Source: Ryuthela nishihirai
Taxonomy: Eukaryota; Arthropoda; Arachnida; Araneae; Heptathelidae
DNA length: 64,000 bases
Direction of reading: 5' to 3'
NCBI GenBank assembly: GCA_038380435.1
Contig: JAWZYU010000011.1
Location: 86,900,501 to 86,964,500, forward strand
The position numbers and the translations under genes were made by a program. Of this stretch, positions 22,930-35,100 are shown piece after piece (position 1 is the stretch's first letter; the number at the start of each line of letters is the position of its first letter). Under the pieces are notes generated by a model. It saw nothing but the letters and a program-made list of their open reading frames with translations. It did not search any database and was not told where the DNA came from.

Positions 22930-23990
22930 AAACAGTTGCAGTAGTGACAGCGATTCTTGCAATGAGGTCTCCATCTGAGTCAATGGGAGTACACGAGGTT
23001 CTTCATGTGTCCCAAGAGGAAGAAATCAATACATGTTAAATTGGGCAAACTTATTGGCCAGGCGACAGGTTTACCATGGCCTATCCATCAGCCCCCAAAA
23101 GTGGCGTTCAGATAATCCCACACATCATTGCTGAAGTATGCTGGTGCCCCATTGTATTGAAATCACATTTGTATGCGAATAGCCACAAGAACATCTTCCA
23201 GCAGTCCCAGCAATGTTTCTTCAAGAAATACCCGATAAATCTGCTAATTGAGTCCGAGAGGCAACAGGTATGGCCCAATCAAAATGTCATGGATAATACC
23301 AGTCCAAATATTGATGGCAATCCGTTTTTGATGACCATGCACCATTGAGGCATGTGGATTTTTGTGCACCCAAATATGGGAATTGTGCACATTAAACATA
23401 TCCTCACGTGTGAAAGAGGCCTCATCTGAGAGGAGCACATGAGCCAGAAAATCAGGCTGCAACACAGTCTGTTGCAGAAACCAGTGCACGAATTTCACAC
23501 GAAGAGGGTAATCCTGAGGTTACAATATCTGGACTCTGATGATGAAATGGATGTAACTGCTGCTCGTGCAACATTCTCCATACAAGGGCATGGTTCACAT
23601 CGAGGCTACGTGCAACATCTCGTGTACTTGTGCCTGGATTGTTCTCAGTCCACTGTAGGATCTTTTCCATGTCAGGAGTACGCATGGTTCTCTCCCAACC
23701 AGTGTCATGCATATTTGCATGGAATTTTCCAGTTTCTCACAGTTACCGTTGCAGAAACCAGTGCACGAATTTCACACGAAGAGGGTAATCCTGAGGTTAC
23801 AATATCTGGACTCTGATGATGAAATGGATGTAACTGCTGCTCGTGCAACATTCTCCATACAAGGGCATGGTTCACATCGAGGCTACGTGCAACATCTCGT
23901 GTACTTGTGCCTGGATTGTTCTCAGTCCACTGTAGGATCTTTTCCATATCAGGAGTACGCATGGTTCTCTCCCAACCAGTGTCATGCATG
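22930..23990 (-). pseudogene. Mariner-like transposase remnant
   Basis: N-terminal helix-turn-helix segment RTPDMEKILQWTEN...STRDVARSLDVNHALVWRML at 23705-23989 and again at 23452-23712 because of a tandem duplication. After a frameshift comes the catalytic core: VLLSDEASFTR with the first Asp, HIWVHKNPH and INIWTGII (23244-23490), and farther on a DFFLLGHMKNL piece (about 22985-23030), the position of the third acidic residue. Such proteins cut and paste the element at TA. The reading frame is broken in several places. Confidence 0.75.
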
Positions 23991-24030
23991 TTTGCATGGA
24001 ATTTTCCAGTTTCTCACAGTTACCGTTGCA
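23471..24030. repeat. Tandem duplication, 277-bp unit, two copies
   Basis: GTTGCAGAAACCAGTGCACG begins at 23471 and again at 23748; the second unit ends near 24030. Only a couple of single-base differences were seen (catg/cata near 23670 and 23947; atat/atgt near 23712 and 23990), so the duplication is recent relative to the decay of the element. 277 is not a multiple of three, so it also breaks the frame. Confidence 0.92.
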
Positions 24031-24407
24031 AATGCGCAAATGTTTGGTGGCTTAGCACATGTCTGTTTGGGAAGCACTGTTAATACAACCTCACAGCAGC
24101 TCTTCCATTTCCATTGGCAGCCCCATATGCAAGATGCATGTCAGCCATCTCAGCAGTCATGAAACATTCCGTGTTACACGTAATGTGTCTGATTTACGAA
24201 TGCTGATGGCAAATAAGTCCATTCTCCATTCCCACTTTGCCCCTCTAGCCAATTGCAGCACCACCAAACAGCGCCTCTAGCATCGAAGGGTTATGTCAGT
24301 GGACATATATTCATAGGCGAAAAAGGTTTGTCTTTGTGTTCCCTATTTCCCATTGAAATTTGTACAGAGTTTTGAAAAACTCTGTACAAATTAAAAAACC
24401 CTGAATA

Positions 24408-24953
24408 AGTTAATCAACTCAGGTATCAGGATGACACCCTTTATAAGATGTGAACTTTACTCTTATTTTAAGGGATAATGTCAAATTTCCTCATGTGTGG
24501 AACATATGTCGACTTCATGTGTGAAATAGGAAGTTAAAACAAAATTCTTTTAATTGTTTAATTGCACCATTTATAGTGAAATCGAATTAATATTTTATTA
24601 ATGAACAGTAACTGTGTTGTAAATTCTGAATATTATGAAATACTTCTTTTTTTTCATTTTACCTGATGATAATTTTTCAAGAATAAAAGCTTTTTGATGG
24701 ATAAAACCTTTGAATTTTGTTGTACATAAACTGAGAATTTTATATTATTCCTATAACTGGGAATGTTAATATTTGTTTAAAAATCTGATGATTAAAAAAA
24801 TTAATTAATTTGATGATTTAAAAATCTAATATCTTTTAAACTTCATTCAGTTATTTTATTCTGTAGAATAAATAAGAAATGTGTGAAGTAAAAAATGTTC
24901 TGAGGTAAGTTTTTCAACCATTCATTATATTGAATGTGTTACTGTAATATTAG
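24408..24953. other. Presumed intron sequence
   Basis: AT-rich, no open frame of note. It ends in a splice acceptor (ctgtaatattag) just before the exon at 24954. Confidence 0.4.
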
Positions 24954-25130
24954 GTGTGTAGTTTAAAAGAAATATTCTTCAGTTTAGAAGGGGAAAATCT
25001 GTCTTACCAAGTGGAAATTATTCCAGCTAAAAGCAAGTCTACACGTAGAATGATTAACGTGAAAGCATCCAGTATTATAAAGAGTGGTCACTCTCATATT
25101 CTTGTGTATTTAGCACCTGTTAATGCACAG
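24954..25130 (+). CDS. Candidate internal host exon, 59 codons
   Basis: Bounded by an acceptor (tactgtaatattag, ending 24953) and a consensus donor (cag|gtaagt at 25131). It is exactly 177 bp, open in the frame beginning at its first base (phase 0 to phase 0), and TE-free. The peptide includes IFFSLEGENLSYQVEIIPAK and SSIIKSGHSHILVYLAPVNA, giving beta-strand-like alternation typical of an extracellular or lumenal sandwich domain. I cannot name the protein. Its phase and style fit the exon at 58224. Alternative: a chance open stretch; the double splice sites argue against that. Confidence 0.5.
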
Positions 25131-25331
25131 GTAAGTCTAATATTTTGATTTAATCTAAGAGCCATATTTTATGTTCTTATTGTGATTATTGTAATTTATA
25201 AATTTATTTTTAGTTTGAGGAGGAAAAGTTCCCAGAAAATGATTAGAATGAGAAATCAAATAAAATTGAACAAGAGCATTGTTTCTAAATATTTAAGAAT
25301 CCATTCTACTGCATCTTTAAAAGTTAACATA

Positions 25332-25520
25332 CACTAATGCTCAAAATTAAAGAATGATGTCATATCTCAGAAAGTATATGAGGACATGAATTATGGTGTA
25401 CATGTAGATTTTGCAATGTGATAAAGAAACCCACCCACATTTAACTGATGACCTTGAGCATGCAAATTCAGATTGCTATAAAATGGTGTGTGGCTGTTGT
25501 TTCCATTCAATTTGGCCTGG
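25332..25520 (+). mobile_element. End fragment of a Tc1-like element
   Basis: CACTAATGCTCAAAATTAAAG directly follows a TA and resembles the CACTGCTCA-type termini of Tc1-like elements (compare 63515). About 190 bases of AT-rich leader follow; no transposase and no opposite end were seen. A partly repeated TTTGGCCTGGCTTTAACTT phrase occurs just downstream (about 25510 and 25567). Confidence 0.4.
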
Positions 25521-25789
25521 CTTTAACTTGGGTGGTTATTTTAACTTTGCTTTAACTTTTCATCATTTGGCCTGGCTTTAACTTTGGTGGTAACTTAATA
25601 TCATTATGTTAAAAGACTATATATATATACAGATGATTGTATGCAATGGATAGCAATAAGTGGAATATAAACAAGTTAATCCCAGATCTAGGTATCCAGG
25701 ACTCTAAATATATCCTCTTACTTTGAATACAATTTTAAGAAGCAGAGGACGTTAGTCATAGACCAAACAAAGTGTCTCAGCCACAGCTG

Positions 25790-25885
25790 CTCAGGATGAC
25801 TATCTGTTTTATGCAAAGCAGCATGCGTGGCATGCTTCTAGAAACACAGGTTTGAACCCACCCAGGACAACCAGTTTTTTTCAAC
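25790..25885 (+). mobile_element. tRNA-like SINE remnant
   Basis: A B-box-like GGTTTGAACCC at 25850 with a degenerate head upstream (GCATGCGTGGCATGCTTC) and ACCCAGGACAACC downstream. Too short and diverged to assign to SINE1 or SINE2. Confidence 0.3.
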
Positions 25886-26185
25886 TAATTATTTCATACA
25901 ATATCTTCTTGGCAGAATTAAAAATATTCTGAAGTTGTCGGTAAAACCTATCTTTCTCATTCTCATCAGCATCCTCAGTGGGGGCATTAACAAAAGATAA
26001 CATTCAAGCCCTTAATGCTTGTCTGAAATTTAGCTGTAAGAAACTTTCAGTAATGCACTCATATCTTAGAAGAGCATCACTTGCATGTCTGTTGTGAAGC
26101 AAATCTACACCTTAAAGATGCTTTATATCTTCTCACCCTGAAAAGAGAAATTTTAAATTATTTTTAAGTATCTGACCTTTTAAAA

Positions 26186-27654
26186 TAATTTAAAATTCTC
26201 TGTCATTGAGCAATAAAATTTTAGATTTTATCCTTCAAACTATTTGCATGTTGAAAGTTCTTAGGAGAAAACTCTCAGAAGCTTTTCGGAGCAAAGACAG
26301 CGCTCTGTCTTCAGTGAAGTGATGCTATGTACTGACATTAGGTCTGTTTAGACAAAGAGCTTCTTTCCACATGTCGTGAAGGGCGATTCCAGTGTCTCGG
26401 TTGCAGGTGGGGACAGACGAGGTCATTATTTCAATAGCCTCGCAGACTATGGTTCTGTAGAAAGTGGATGCACGTGCAAGAAGTGTGGCATGCTCCCAGT
26501 CTATTGTTGCCATGTGTGCTAGCTCTGAGGCGGCCGTTGTTAGCTTCTTTTGGCTGACATCAGTTTGGTGCTCCGCGAACCTTTCTTGTAAAAGAGCGAA
26601 TGGTTTTGCTGATGTAGTACACAACGGAATTATCCATCAACTGTAGGGGAAATCGGTATACGCCCGATTTTTGAAGTAGGCTATATTTGTCCCTGTCCCT
26701 TTTGACTAATTTCTTCAAATCTGGAGCTGGGCTGAAAACAATTTTGATATTATGGGCTCTGAGTAATTTGTGGACTGATTCACATAGGACAGGAACGTAA
26801 GAAATAGGTCCGGCAAAAGTAGTATGTTCGGGGTCGGTGATTGGGAGGAGAGCCGAATCTCTTCTGTTTTTGTTTCTATATTTGCTGATAACTTTGTCTA
26901 TTGCTGTTGAGTTGTAGCCATGGGAAGCAGCGATGGAATGGATGTTTAAAATTCCTTCTTCAAGCAGTTGCTCATTTGAAGACATGGCGAAAGTCCTATG
27001 TGTGAGGGAACGGAAGGCTGCAATTTTGTATGCCCATGGGGCGCATGAGTCTGCACGTATGACAGAAGGGACATAGGTAGGCTTCCGGTATACCGATGTC
27101 GTCAAGGCTCCTGTGTCATCTTTTTGGATGAAAATATCTAAATAGGGGATGGCACTTCTATTCTCCTCCTCCTTCATAAAGCATATCGTGGGATATATAT
27201 TGTTGGCAGAGTCAATGAGGCTGTTTAATTGCTCATTGCTGCCATTCCAAATTAAAAATATATCGTCGACATAACAACACCAGAAGAAGGGTAAAATTGC
27301 TGCTGAGTTGAATAATTTTGTTTCAAGCTCTTGAAGGACAATTTCGGATAGGATACCGGCCCATGGGAGCCCCTGAGTCCTGCCTGTAGATTTGGTTGCC
27401 AAACTGGAAATAGTTGTTTTCGGTGACGAGTTTTAGAGCCTCATGAATGGCGTTGATTTCGGGAAGGGAAAATTTTTGCATTTCAATGAGTTTTGTCCGA
27501 AACAACATGACTGCATCAAAAACTGGAGTGGATGGGAATAAAGAGACTAAGTCAAGTATGACAAATTTGCTGTCGGGAGCAGTGGACAGATCCTTGAGTC
27601 TGTTGAGAAATTCCGCTGTCCCATCTGGTATATATATATATACACATACACTGA
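26186..27654 (-). mobile_element. Penelope-like element, 5'-truncated
   Basis: About 1.47 kb with an RT and a C-terminal GIY-YIG nuclease in minus orientation, then a short AT-rich 3' part (26186-26324). The 5' end stops within RT near an AT microsatellite at 27630-27650. It sits inside RTE copy R4. Penelope-like elements are a separate retroelement class in which GIY-YIG supplies the target nick. Confidence 0.85.
26325..27640 (-). pseudogene. Penelope RT and GIY-YIG endonuclease, two frameshifts
   Basis: RT first part (27640-27350): FVILDLVSLFPSTPV with the motif A Asp, and NNYFQFGNQIYRQDSGAPMG. A frameshift near 27350 leads to the main frame (27345-26560) with the motif C YVDDIFLIW, AIPYLDIFI, SVYRKPTYVPS and a long helical linker. 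GIY-YIG begins SGVYRF and continues VVYYISKT (the expected YIGKT glycine is Ser). After a second, one-base shift near 26610 it continues RFAEHQTDVSQKK, AHMATIDWEHA and FYRTIVCEAIEI. The N-terminal RT region is absent. Confidence 0.85.
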
Positions 27655-28175
27655 AGATTTCCACCAATGCAGGTTTGATGATGCCCATAGAAGCAAGAGT
27701 TCAGGAACCTGTGATGGCCTTTGATCAGAATTATCCATCAGCTGATAAAACATATCTTGTGAATCTATTCACTAGGGGCTATCAACCCACAGACAAACAG
27801 AAACACAATGAAAGATTTTCCCTCCACAGAAGCCCACCAGTGCAGCAAATTCAGGATCCATAATCAAGAGCCATTATTCCATTTCAGGTTGCTGTATATA
27901 GTCAGCATCAGGACCCTGTGTGGTATATAGTCAGCATCAGGACCCATTAGGGTAGAGAAAAAGAAAAGCAGCCATAATAGTCCAGATCAGTAGGGTACAC
28001 TGATCTGGCAGCCCTTATCTTCCATTCCCTTCCACAAGAAAGTATCTCTTTTGAAAAGTACTAACAGAACCATGAGAAGGCAGGGTCAGACTTAGGTCTG
28101 GCTGTACTGTGCATCATCACAGGGGACTGGTGTATAGCCCTCCTTGCAGTGAATATCTAGCTATTTACAGACCAT

Positions 28176-28649
28176 GATTAGCTAAATGTCATTTGTTAAA
28201 GCAATTCAAAAATCATCTGTTGAAAAATAGGTCCTACTGCAACTATAGTTGTTGATTTCTTTGCAAATTTGCTGCCCCTAAAAAAAAAATGCTGACTGAT
28301 GCAGTCCCACCGATCCTGATTGTTTTTAGAGATTAATTGAAATTTTCTTATGGGTTGGATAAGTATTGATAAGCTATTATGATTCATACTTTTAGAATCT
28401 CCCAAAAGCTTTAATCGTGCCCTTTGGTGGTGGAAATTTTTAAAAATTTAAACAAATACTGCAAATGATCTATTTGGGCTAGAAATTTTACGCTTTAGTG
28501 GTGGGATGTGATTCATACCAGTTGAATAGGTACTAACGAAATGATAATTCATAGTTTTCTTGTGGTGTTTACCATTTCGAGTGGATGCTAAATGTAGAAA
28601 ATGTAAAACTTGAAATAATATTGCAAACAATATTTTATGCTAGATATTA
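28176..28649. other. Spacer between two RTE copies
   Basis: AT-rich with no recognised gene; a boundary with the R3 5' UTR is placed near 28650 by eye and may be off by tens of bases. Confidence 0.4.
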
Positions 28650-29272
28650 GAAGTTCTGGTGATTCAGTATGGCCTACTGCTCTGGTCATCTATGGCCACT
28701 TTTTTCTTTTTTTTCAAACCTGCTGAGGAGTGGTCAACTACACAGGGTCCTGGTGATGACCATTTATACCTACTAGACTGGACTTGTTTTGATTATGGAT
28801 CCTGGACTTGCTGCACTGGTGGGCCTCTGTTGAGGGAGAATCTGCCACTGTGTTTTCTGTTTGCTTCTGAGTTGCCAGCCCTAAGTGAACAGAGGCATGG
28901 GATACCTTATATCAGCTGGTGGATAATCCTAATCAGAGGCCATCGCAGGTACCTGAACCTTACTTAGCTAGTTGGGCATCGTCAAGCCTAAACTGGAGTA
29001 ATGTGTCTCAGGCAGGCCATATGGCTCTTGAAAAAGTCCACTTGAAAAGGTGGTGCCTGAAGTTCCTACCATCATCAGTGACTTCAGCCTTTAGTGGAGG
29101 AGGAACAGGTCTTTGCCCCATGCCTGCAATCAGGGGGCTGTTTGATATTGTTGGCCCTACCAGCATGGGCAAAGATCAGGGGCTGTTTGATATTGTTGGC
29201 CCTACCAATCTCAATAAAACTAATTTCGCTGAAATTCCTATTAATCATTTTCTCTCTGCAGGAATATAGAAC

Positions 29273-30187
29273 ATGAGAACATTACATAGAGATTATTCCC
29301 TTGATGTCCTCATGCAGGAATTCCAGCGCTATAACCTAGATATTCTAGGCTTGCAAGAGACCAGATGGACAGGTAAAGGTGAGATACTTAAAAATAACTT
29401 TAATTTCTCTTTACAGGGAGGGAGGATGGAAAGCATCACCAAGGTGTGGGTCTGTTGCTCAGCAGACATGCTAGTGATTGCTCTTCTAGGTTATGAGTGC
29501 ATTAATGAAAGGTTTCTTACAGCAAAATTTCAGACAAGCATTAAAATCTTGAATGTTATCTGCTGTTATGCCCCAACTTAGGATACTGATGAAGATGAGA
29601 AGGATAGGTTTTACAGACAACTTCAGGATATTCTGAATTCTGTCAAGAAAGGAGATATTACCCTTGTTCTAGGTGACTTCAATGCCAAAGTTGGTACTGA
29701 CTCTAACCTTTGGGGAGGAGTAATAGGTCCTTTTGGTATTGGTAGCTGCAATGGCAATGGGCAACGTCTCCTACAGGTAAGTAAACTCAATGGTTTCAGA
29801 ATAACTAACACATATTACAAACACCACGACATACATAAATACACATGGGTTTCACCTGATGGGCTGCATAAGAATATGATTGATTACATATTAATTAACA
29901 GCAAATGGGCTAGTTCTGTTAGGAATACCAGGGCATATAGGGGAGCTGAAATTGGATCTGACCATTACCTCGTTAAAAGTGTCTTGCAACTTAAACTTAA
30001 AAAGTGTTGTGCTAGGGTTAAAAAATTTACCTTTAATACCGAAGCTCTGAAAGACCCAGTTATAGCTAAAGCTTACCATGATAGGTTACTTAGTCATTAT
30101 GACAGTCATGGTTTGCTTAATACTGAAGTTGAGGAAGAATGGGGTCATTTTAACAGGTTTTTTTTGGAAACTAACAGTAACCTTTTT
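29273..30187 (+). pseudogene. RTE endonuclease of R3, interrupted
   Basis: APE-type endonuclease: MRTLHRDYSLDV, DILGLQETRWTGKG with the catalytic QET, CCYAPT followed by a TAG stop at 29579, then LGDFNAKVGTDSNLWGG, NGQRLLQVSKLNGF, DGLHKNMIDYILINSKW and GSDHYLVKSVLQ with the SDH motif. The frame runs through to the I-LINE insertion. The domain would nick DNA to prime reverse transcription. One stop plus a frame change separates the two halves. Confidence 0.85.
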
Positions 30188-30880
30188 CCTAAAAGGGACC
30201 CCCTCGATGTGAGTGCCTGTACGCGGTGAGGGGGACCACCCTGTGAAGGTTCCGCTGGCTCGGTTACCTTTGCAGGGTCCTAAACGTTCACCCACGTGTT
30301 TGCCGTGCGCGGAGACCCGTGTCCCGGGAAAGGAGGATCCTGGTAGTTGCTCGAGGTTCCCTATCTTCTCTCCTCAGCTCATGACTGGTGGGGGTTGCCA
30401 TTGGGGAGCCTGTCCGTCGCGGGGCTGGGCAGCGGATTCCGGGGCCTCTGCTATACACTGCTTTGGCCTCTGCTTCCGGTAAACGGGAGCTCCTGGGGTG
30501 GCCCCCCCCCCCCCCAGGAGCAATCAGCTGGTGGGCAGGTCCTGCTAGGGTCAACCATGCAGAGCGGTGAGTAACCTTGCCCACGGTCCGGGTACAGGTT
30601 TACAAATTTCCTCACAGATTATTTTCCTTTTGTAGTTATCCTTTCTTTGTGCGGCCAGTTTGGCCAGTCAATTTTCTTATTTTACGCTTTGTTTCTTTTG
30701 TGTAGAACGTTTTTGTTCTGCACATTTCTCTTTTTATTTTCCTTCTATTTATTTGTGAGGGCTTGGCTCACTGTCTGTGTGGGTATAGTGCCTGCGTAGC
30801 CCTGGCGCCCGACTGGGCGTCCCCTTGTTGAGCTCCATGGAGGGTGGGGACAGCGGGCACTGAACCACACAAAAACAAAC

Positions 30881-31987
30881 ATGCAAGTAGATGAAGAAAT
30901 TAATGCGATCAATGCCGCCAAGAGGGCTTGCCATGAGCCCCCATCTTCCTCATTGTCTCCGTTATCTCTGCCGTCGTCTTCTGTGTCTGTGTCTTCGTTC
31001 CCGAAGTTCCTGATCATCCACTCCACGGGTGATCAGGTGCTCGGGGACATGTCCCCTTTTTTTGTTAACAAAGGTTTACAAGGTCTTGCGGGAGAGCCGA
31101 AATCCGTCAAGCGCTTACGATCTAGCGACTTGCAGGTTGAGACCGCTTGTTCAAAACATTCTGAACTACTCCTGAAAGTAAAAGATATTGGTGGGGTGGC
31201 TGTCGAAGTCACTCACCATAAAACTTTGAATTCCTCTCGGGGTGTGATCACCGAGTGGGGCCTCCTCAAAGTCGCTGAGGAGGAGATCCTCTCAGAGCTC
31301 ACACCTCAAGGAGTAACAGCGGTCCATCGGGTTTCGACACACCGTGATGGGAAATTGACACCCACCCGAGTGCTGATTGTCACCTTTAATTCGCCACGCC
31401 TGCCTTCTTACATCAAGGCAGGTTACTTACATTGTGAGGTTCTGCCGTATATCCCAAACCCTCTGCGCTGTTTTCAGTGTCAGATATACGGTCATGCCCG
31501 CACAGTATGCAGGGGCAAGCCCACCTGTGCTCGCTGTGGCAGTAAGGATCATCTCGATTCTGACTGCACAGCAGTAAAGGCATTCTGTGTGAACTGCAAT
31601 GGCGAACATCCGGCGTATTCCCGCGACTGTCCGAAGTGGAAGGAAGAAAAGGCGGTGCAGCGCTTGAAAGTAGTTAACATCTCTTACGCCGAGGCGAGAA
31701 AGCTTGCTGCAACGCCCGCCCCACCTGGCAAGGTTTCCTATGCCAGTGCAGTCATTGGAAAGCCCATCGTTCCAATGACTTCGGTTGCGGTGCAGACTGA
31801 TATCAGTGTACCACCAACTGAATCTTTCTTGCCTGCAGCAAAGTACCTCCTCACGCAGGCAAAACCGAGGGTGGTGTCGACTTCGACATCCACCCCGGTT
31901 TCCATTCCTGCAGCTCAGCCTTCCACCTCCACCGGAAGGCCTCCTCCTCCCCGTCCTCAGACAGCAAGACCTTCAAAACCTTTTTAA
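30881..31987 (+). CDS. ORF1 of I-type LINE copy 3 (gag-like), best preserved
   Basis: An open frame of 368 codons from ATG. The order is a Ser/Pro-rich N terminus (1-45), a conserved globular region (50-185), three CCHC zinc knuckles CFQCQIYGHARTVC, CARCGSKDHLDSDC and CVNCNGEHPAYSRDC (about 195-255), KWKEEKAVQRLK, then a Pro/Ser/Thr-rich tail. Compared with copy 2, a small deletion near 31980 puts a stop after RPSKPF, removing the acidic C-terminal 50 or so residues (original stop at 32158-32160). Function by family: packaging the LINE RNA into an RNP. Confidence 0.9.
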   Translation: MQVDEEINAINAAKRACHEPPSSSLSPLSLPSSSVSVSSFPKFLIIHSTGDQVLGDMSPFFVNKGLQGLAGEPKSVKRLRSSDLQVETACSKHSELLLKVKDIGGVAVEVTHHKTLNSSRGVITEWGLLKVAEEEILSELTPQGVTAVHRVSTHRDGKLTPTRVLIVTFNSPRLPSYIKAGYLHCEVLPYIPNPLRCFQCQIYGHARTVCRGKPTCARCGSKDHLDSDCTAVKAFCVNCNGEHPAYSRDCPKWKEEKAVQRLKVVNISYAEARKLAATPAPPGKVSYASAVIGKPIVPMTSVAVQTDISVPPTESFLPAAKYLLTQAKPRVVSTSTSTPVSIPAAQPSTSTGRPPPPRPQTARPSKPF

Positions 31988-32162
31988 GCCACCGGGGCCC
32001 AAAAAGAAAATAACTGCACCTCAAAGGGAGGTCACCGATCCATGCGTCTCGGATGATTCCGAGGACATGGATACCGACCCCCCCCCCTATTCACTAAACC
32101 ATCCTCTGTGGTGGTTAAGTTGAATAGGAATTCGTCGTCCGCCCACTCTTCTAAGTCCTGAG

Positions 32163-35100
32163 ATGGCCACACTCCTACAATGGAATTGTCGTGGATTCCA
32201 GAGGAATCTTGACGACATCAAGGCTCTTCTTCAGGCACACCAGCCCATCTGTGTGTGCCTGCAGGAGACATACTTGCAGCCAGTCACAGATCCCACAATC
32301 CGGCACTTTTCACTAGTTCGCCGGGACCGGGATGGGGATGGTCCAGCTCGCGGGGGTGTAACCATCCTCGTGAGCCTGGAATGGAGAATGGTTATTCTCC
32401 ATTCCAGGTTGTACCCCTCACCACCAACTTAGAGGCGGTAGCCATCTGTCTCTTCGTGGGGTTCTCGCTGACTGTCTGCTCTGTATATCTTCCACCTGGG
32501 AGCATCGTCTTCCAGGAAGACCTTGATGATCTCGTCTCGCAGCTGCCGTCCCCCTTCCTCATTATGGGGGACCTCAACGGACACAGTCCACTTTGGGGCA
32601 GTGCTGACACCAATGGGAGGGGCGGGGTCCTGGAGCAGTGGCTCCTGGATCCTTCTCTCTCCCTGTAGAACACTGGTGTCAGTACTTACTTTCACTCCCC
32701 AACCTGCACTTTCACTGCCATTTACCTTACCATCTGCTCCTCCTCAGTCCTTCCACTCTTTACATGGGAGGTCGAGGACAACCCGTATGGAAGCGATCAC
32801 CTCCCCGTGGTGTGCACCATCTCCCTTGGGGGGGGGGGGGGGGTCTTGCAGCCCTTCACGCGTCTCACGGTGGAGGCTTAATCGCGCTGACTGGGGTGGT
32901 TTCGAGCTTCTCTCAGAGCTCGATGACCACTCTGTCAGCCAGGAGCCCATCAATGTGGCAGTAGCGGAGATAATGGACTGTATCGAAGATGCAGCTGCAT
33001 CAACCATTCCTCAAACTACTTCACGGTTTCCTCGCTTTCCGAAACCGTGGTGGAATCCAGATTGCACCGCAGCTCGTAAGGCTCAGAACAAGGCTTGGGG
33101 GTGTTTCGGAGATATCTGACGACCCCAACCTCGAAAATTTCAAACGCGCCAGGGCGAAAGCTCATTTCGTCCGACGCCAGAGCCAGAAGGAATCTTAGAT
33201 CAAGTATACATCTTCTATCACCCGCACGACTAGTTCTAAGGTCGTGTGGGATAAAGTCCGGAAGATGAGTGGGAACTATACGTCCCACTTGTTATCGATC
33301 CTGGAGCACAATGGACAGGCAATTGCTGATCCCAAAGCAATTGCCGACACTCTGGGGGAGTCATTCTCTTCCATCTCTTCGTCTTCCTCTTACTCCCCCG
33401 AGTTTCTAGCCCAGAAGGGCAGGGCGGAGCGCTCTCCGCTGTCTTTCCACTCGAATGGCCTGGAGCCTTACAACAGGCCATTCACAGCGGAGGAGCTTCG
33501 CCTTGCTCTGCACTCTTCTCGTGCCTCTGCTGTAGGGCCGGACAATGTCCATTATGCCATGCTCCAACATCTTTCACCATCGAGTAAGGATCGGCTGCTC
33601 CATCTCTTCAATCTCATTTTTCTCGAGGAGCAGTTTCCGGACACCTGGCGGGAGGCCATCGTCTTGGCCTTCCCCAAGCCAGGCGAAGATCCCAAGATTC
33701 CTTCCAATTATCGTCCCATCGCACTGACGAGCTGCGTGTGCAAGGTGTTGGAAAGAATGGTAAATGCCAGACTCATCTGGTATTTAGAACATCACAACCT
33801 TCTTTCCAACACCCAGTGTGGCTTTCGCAGGCAACGGTCAACTCTTGACCATCTGATATGCCTCGAATCGGCTATCAGAAATTCTTTTTTACGTAGAGAG
33901 CACCTGGTGTCAATTTTCTTCGACATCAAAAAAGCGTACGACACGGCTTGGAGATTCGGCATTCTTCGTGACTTCCACAGCTTCGGCTTGAGAGGTTACA
34001 TGCCGATCTTCATCTCCAACTTCTTATCGACACGCTCTTTTCGTGTCCGTGTCGGTAACACTCTGTCGCGGCCGTACCCCCAAGAACAGGGGGTGCCACA
34101 AGGCTGCGTTCTGAGTGTTACACTTTTCGCTGTCAAGATTAATTCTATAACTAGACAACTTCCTCCATCAGTAGGCAATGCCCTCTATGTTGATGACTTT
34201 AGCATCTTTTGCTCATCGTCCAGCATGAGGGTCATTGAAAGACAACTGCAAATTGCCCTGAACAATCTTTCGGTTTGGGCGATGGCAAACGGGTTTCGGT
34301 TCTCCCCACAGAAGACCGCTTGTGTGCACTTTTGCCACAAGCGTAATCTTCATCTAGATCCCGAGCTGCGGCTCGGGGGTAACATCATTCCAGTTGTGGT
34401 GGAGGACCAAGTTTCTCGGTCTCATATTCGATCGGAAATTGACCTTTTTACCTCACATACGTCATCTCAGGTCTAAGTGCACGTGGGCATTGAACATCGT
34501 CAAGGTCCTCTCCTCCCTCTCTTGGGGGGTGGACCGATGTTCTTTGCTCCGCCTGTACCGTGCACTTGTCCGATCAAAACTGGACTACTGATACCAGGTG
34601 TACGACTCGGCCCGGGATTCGGTGGTGAAGGTGTGGGACCCCCTCCATCATCAGGCCCTCCGTGTTTGCACGGGAGCCTTCCGCACCTCACCGGTCCAGA
34701 GTCTTTACGTTGAGACAGACAAACCATCTTTATCTCTTCGCCATCAGCAGTTGTCCCTACAATATGCTTCTAAATTGCGATCCCTGCCTGGCCATCCCAC
34801 TTGGGACTGCGTTTTCAGTCTGAAGTGGGAACTACTTTACACTAATCGGCCGACTGCCATTCGTCCTTTTGGTTTGCGTGTCCGAGGCTACCTCAGAGAC
34901 ATCAACACCAGTCTCGATAGCGTTGCACAGTCGACAGCTGAGCCACTTCCACCTTGGCTCGCTGTTTCCCCTTCCTGCGATTTTTCCCTGTGCAGGATGG
35001 GGAAGGCCTTTACACCCGATTGTGTGTAACGGCAACTCTTTGCCAGCCATCGTGCTGACACCCGGACTTCTTGCCTGTCTTTACAGATGGCTCGAAGTCC

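Larger units (their letters stand above)
22649..24405 (-). mobile_element. Mariner-like (IS630-Tc1-mariner) element with long TIRs
   Basis: Terminal inverted repeats of about 110 bp: left AAACTCTCTGTACAAATTTC at about 22660, right the same sequence inverted at about 24340-24375, with ggcgctc-type inner ends. TA dinucleotides flank at 22647-22648 and 24406-24407. The right TIR carries an extra perfect 17-bp hairpin (24357-24373 / 24376-24392). The body encodes a decayed transposase on the minus strand. Confidence 0.8.
25890..28175 (-). mobile_element. RTE-like LINE, copy R4, interrupted by a Penelope-like element
   Basis: On the minus strand, the 5' UTR occupies 28175-27655 and the beginning of the endonuclease ORF 26185-25890 (the relatives' CCYAPTED region is at about 25965-26000). 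The two parts are separated by a Penelope-like element. Compared with R5 and R6, about 280 bases between the 5' UTR and the endonuclease are missing at the junction. Confidence 0.7.

Noticed and set aside
33244..34476. Intact host reverse transcriptase or telomerase-like gene
   Set aside because: It is the RT segment of I-type LINE copy 3, with flanking endonuclease and RNase H in the same element.
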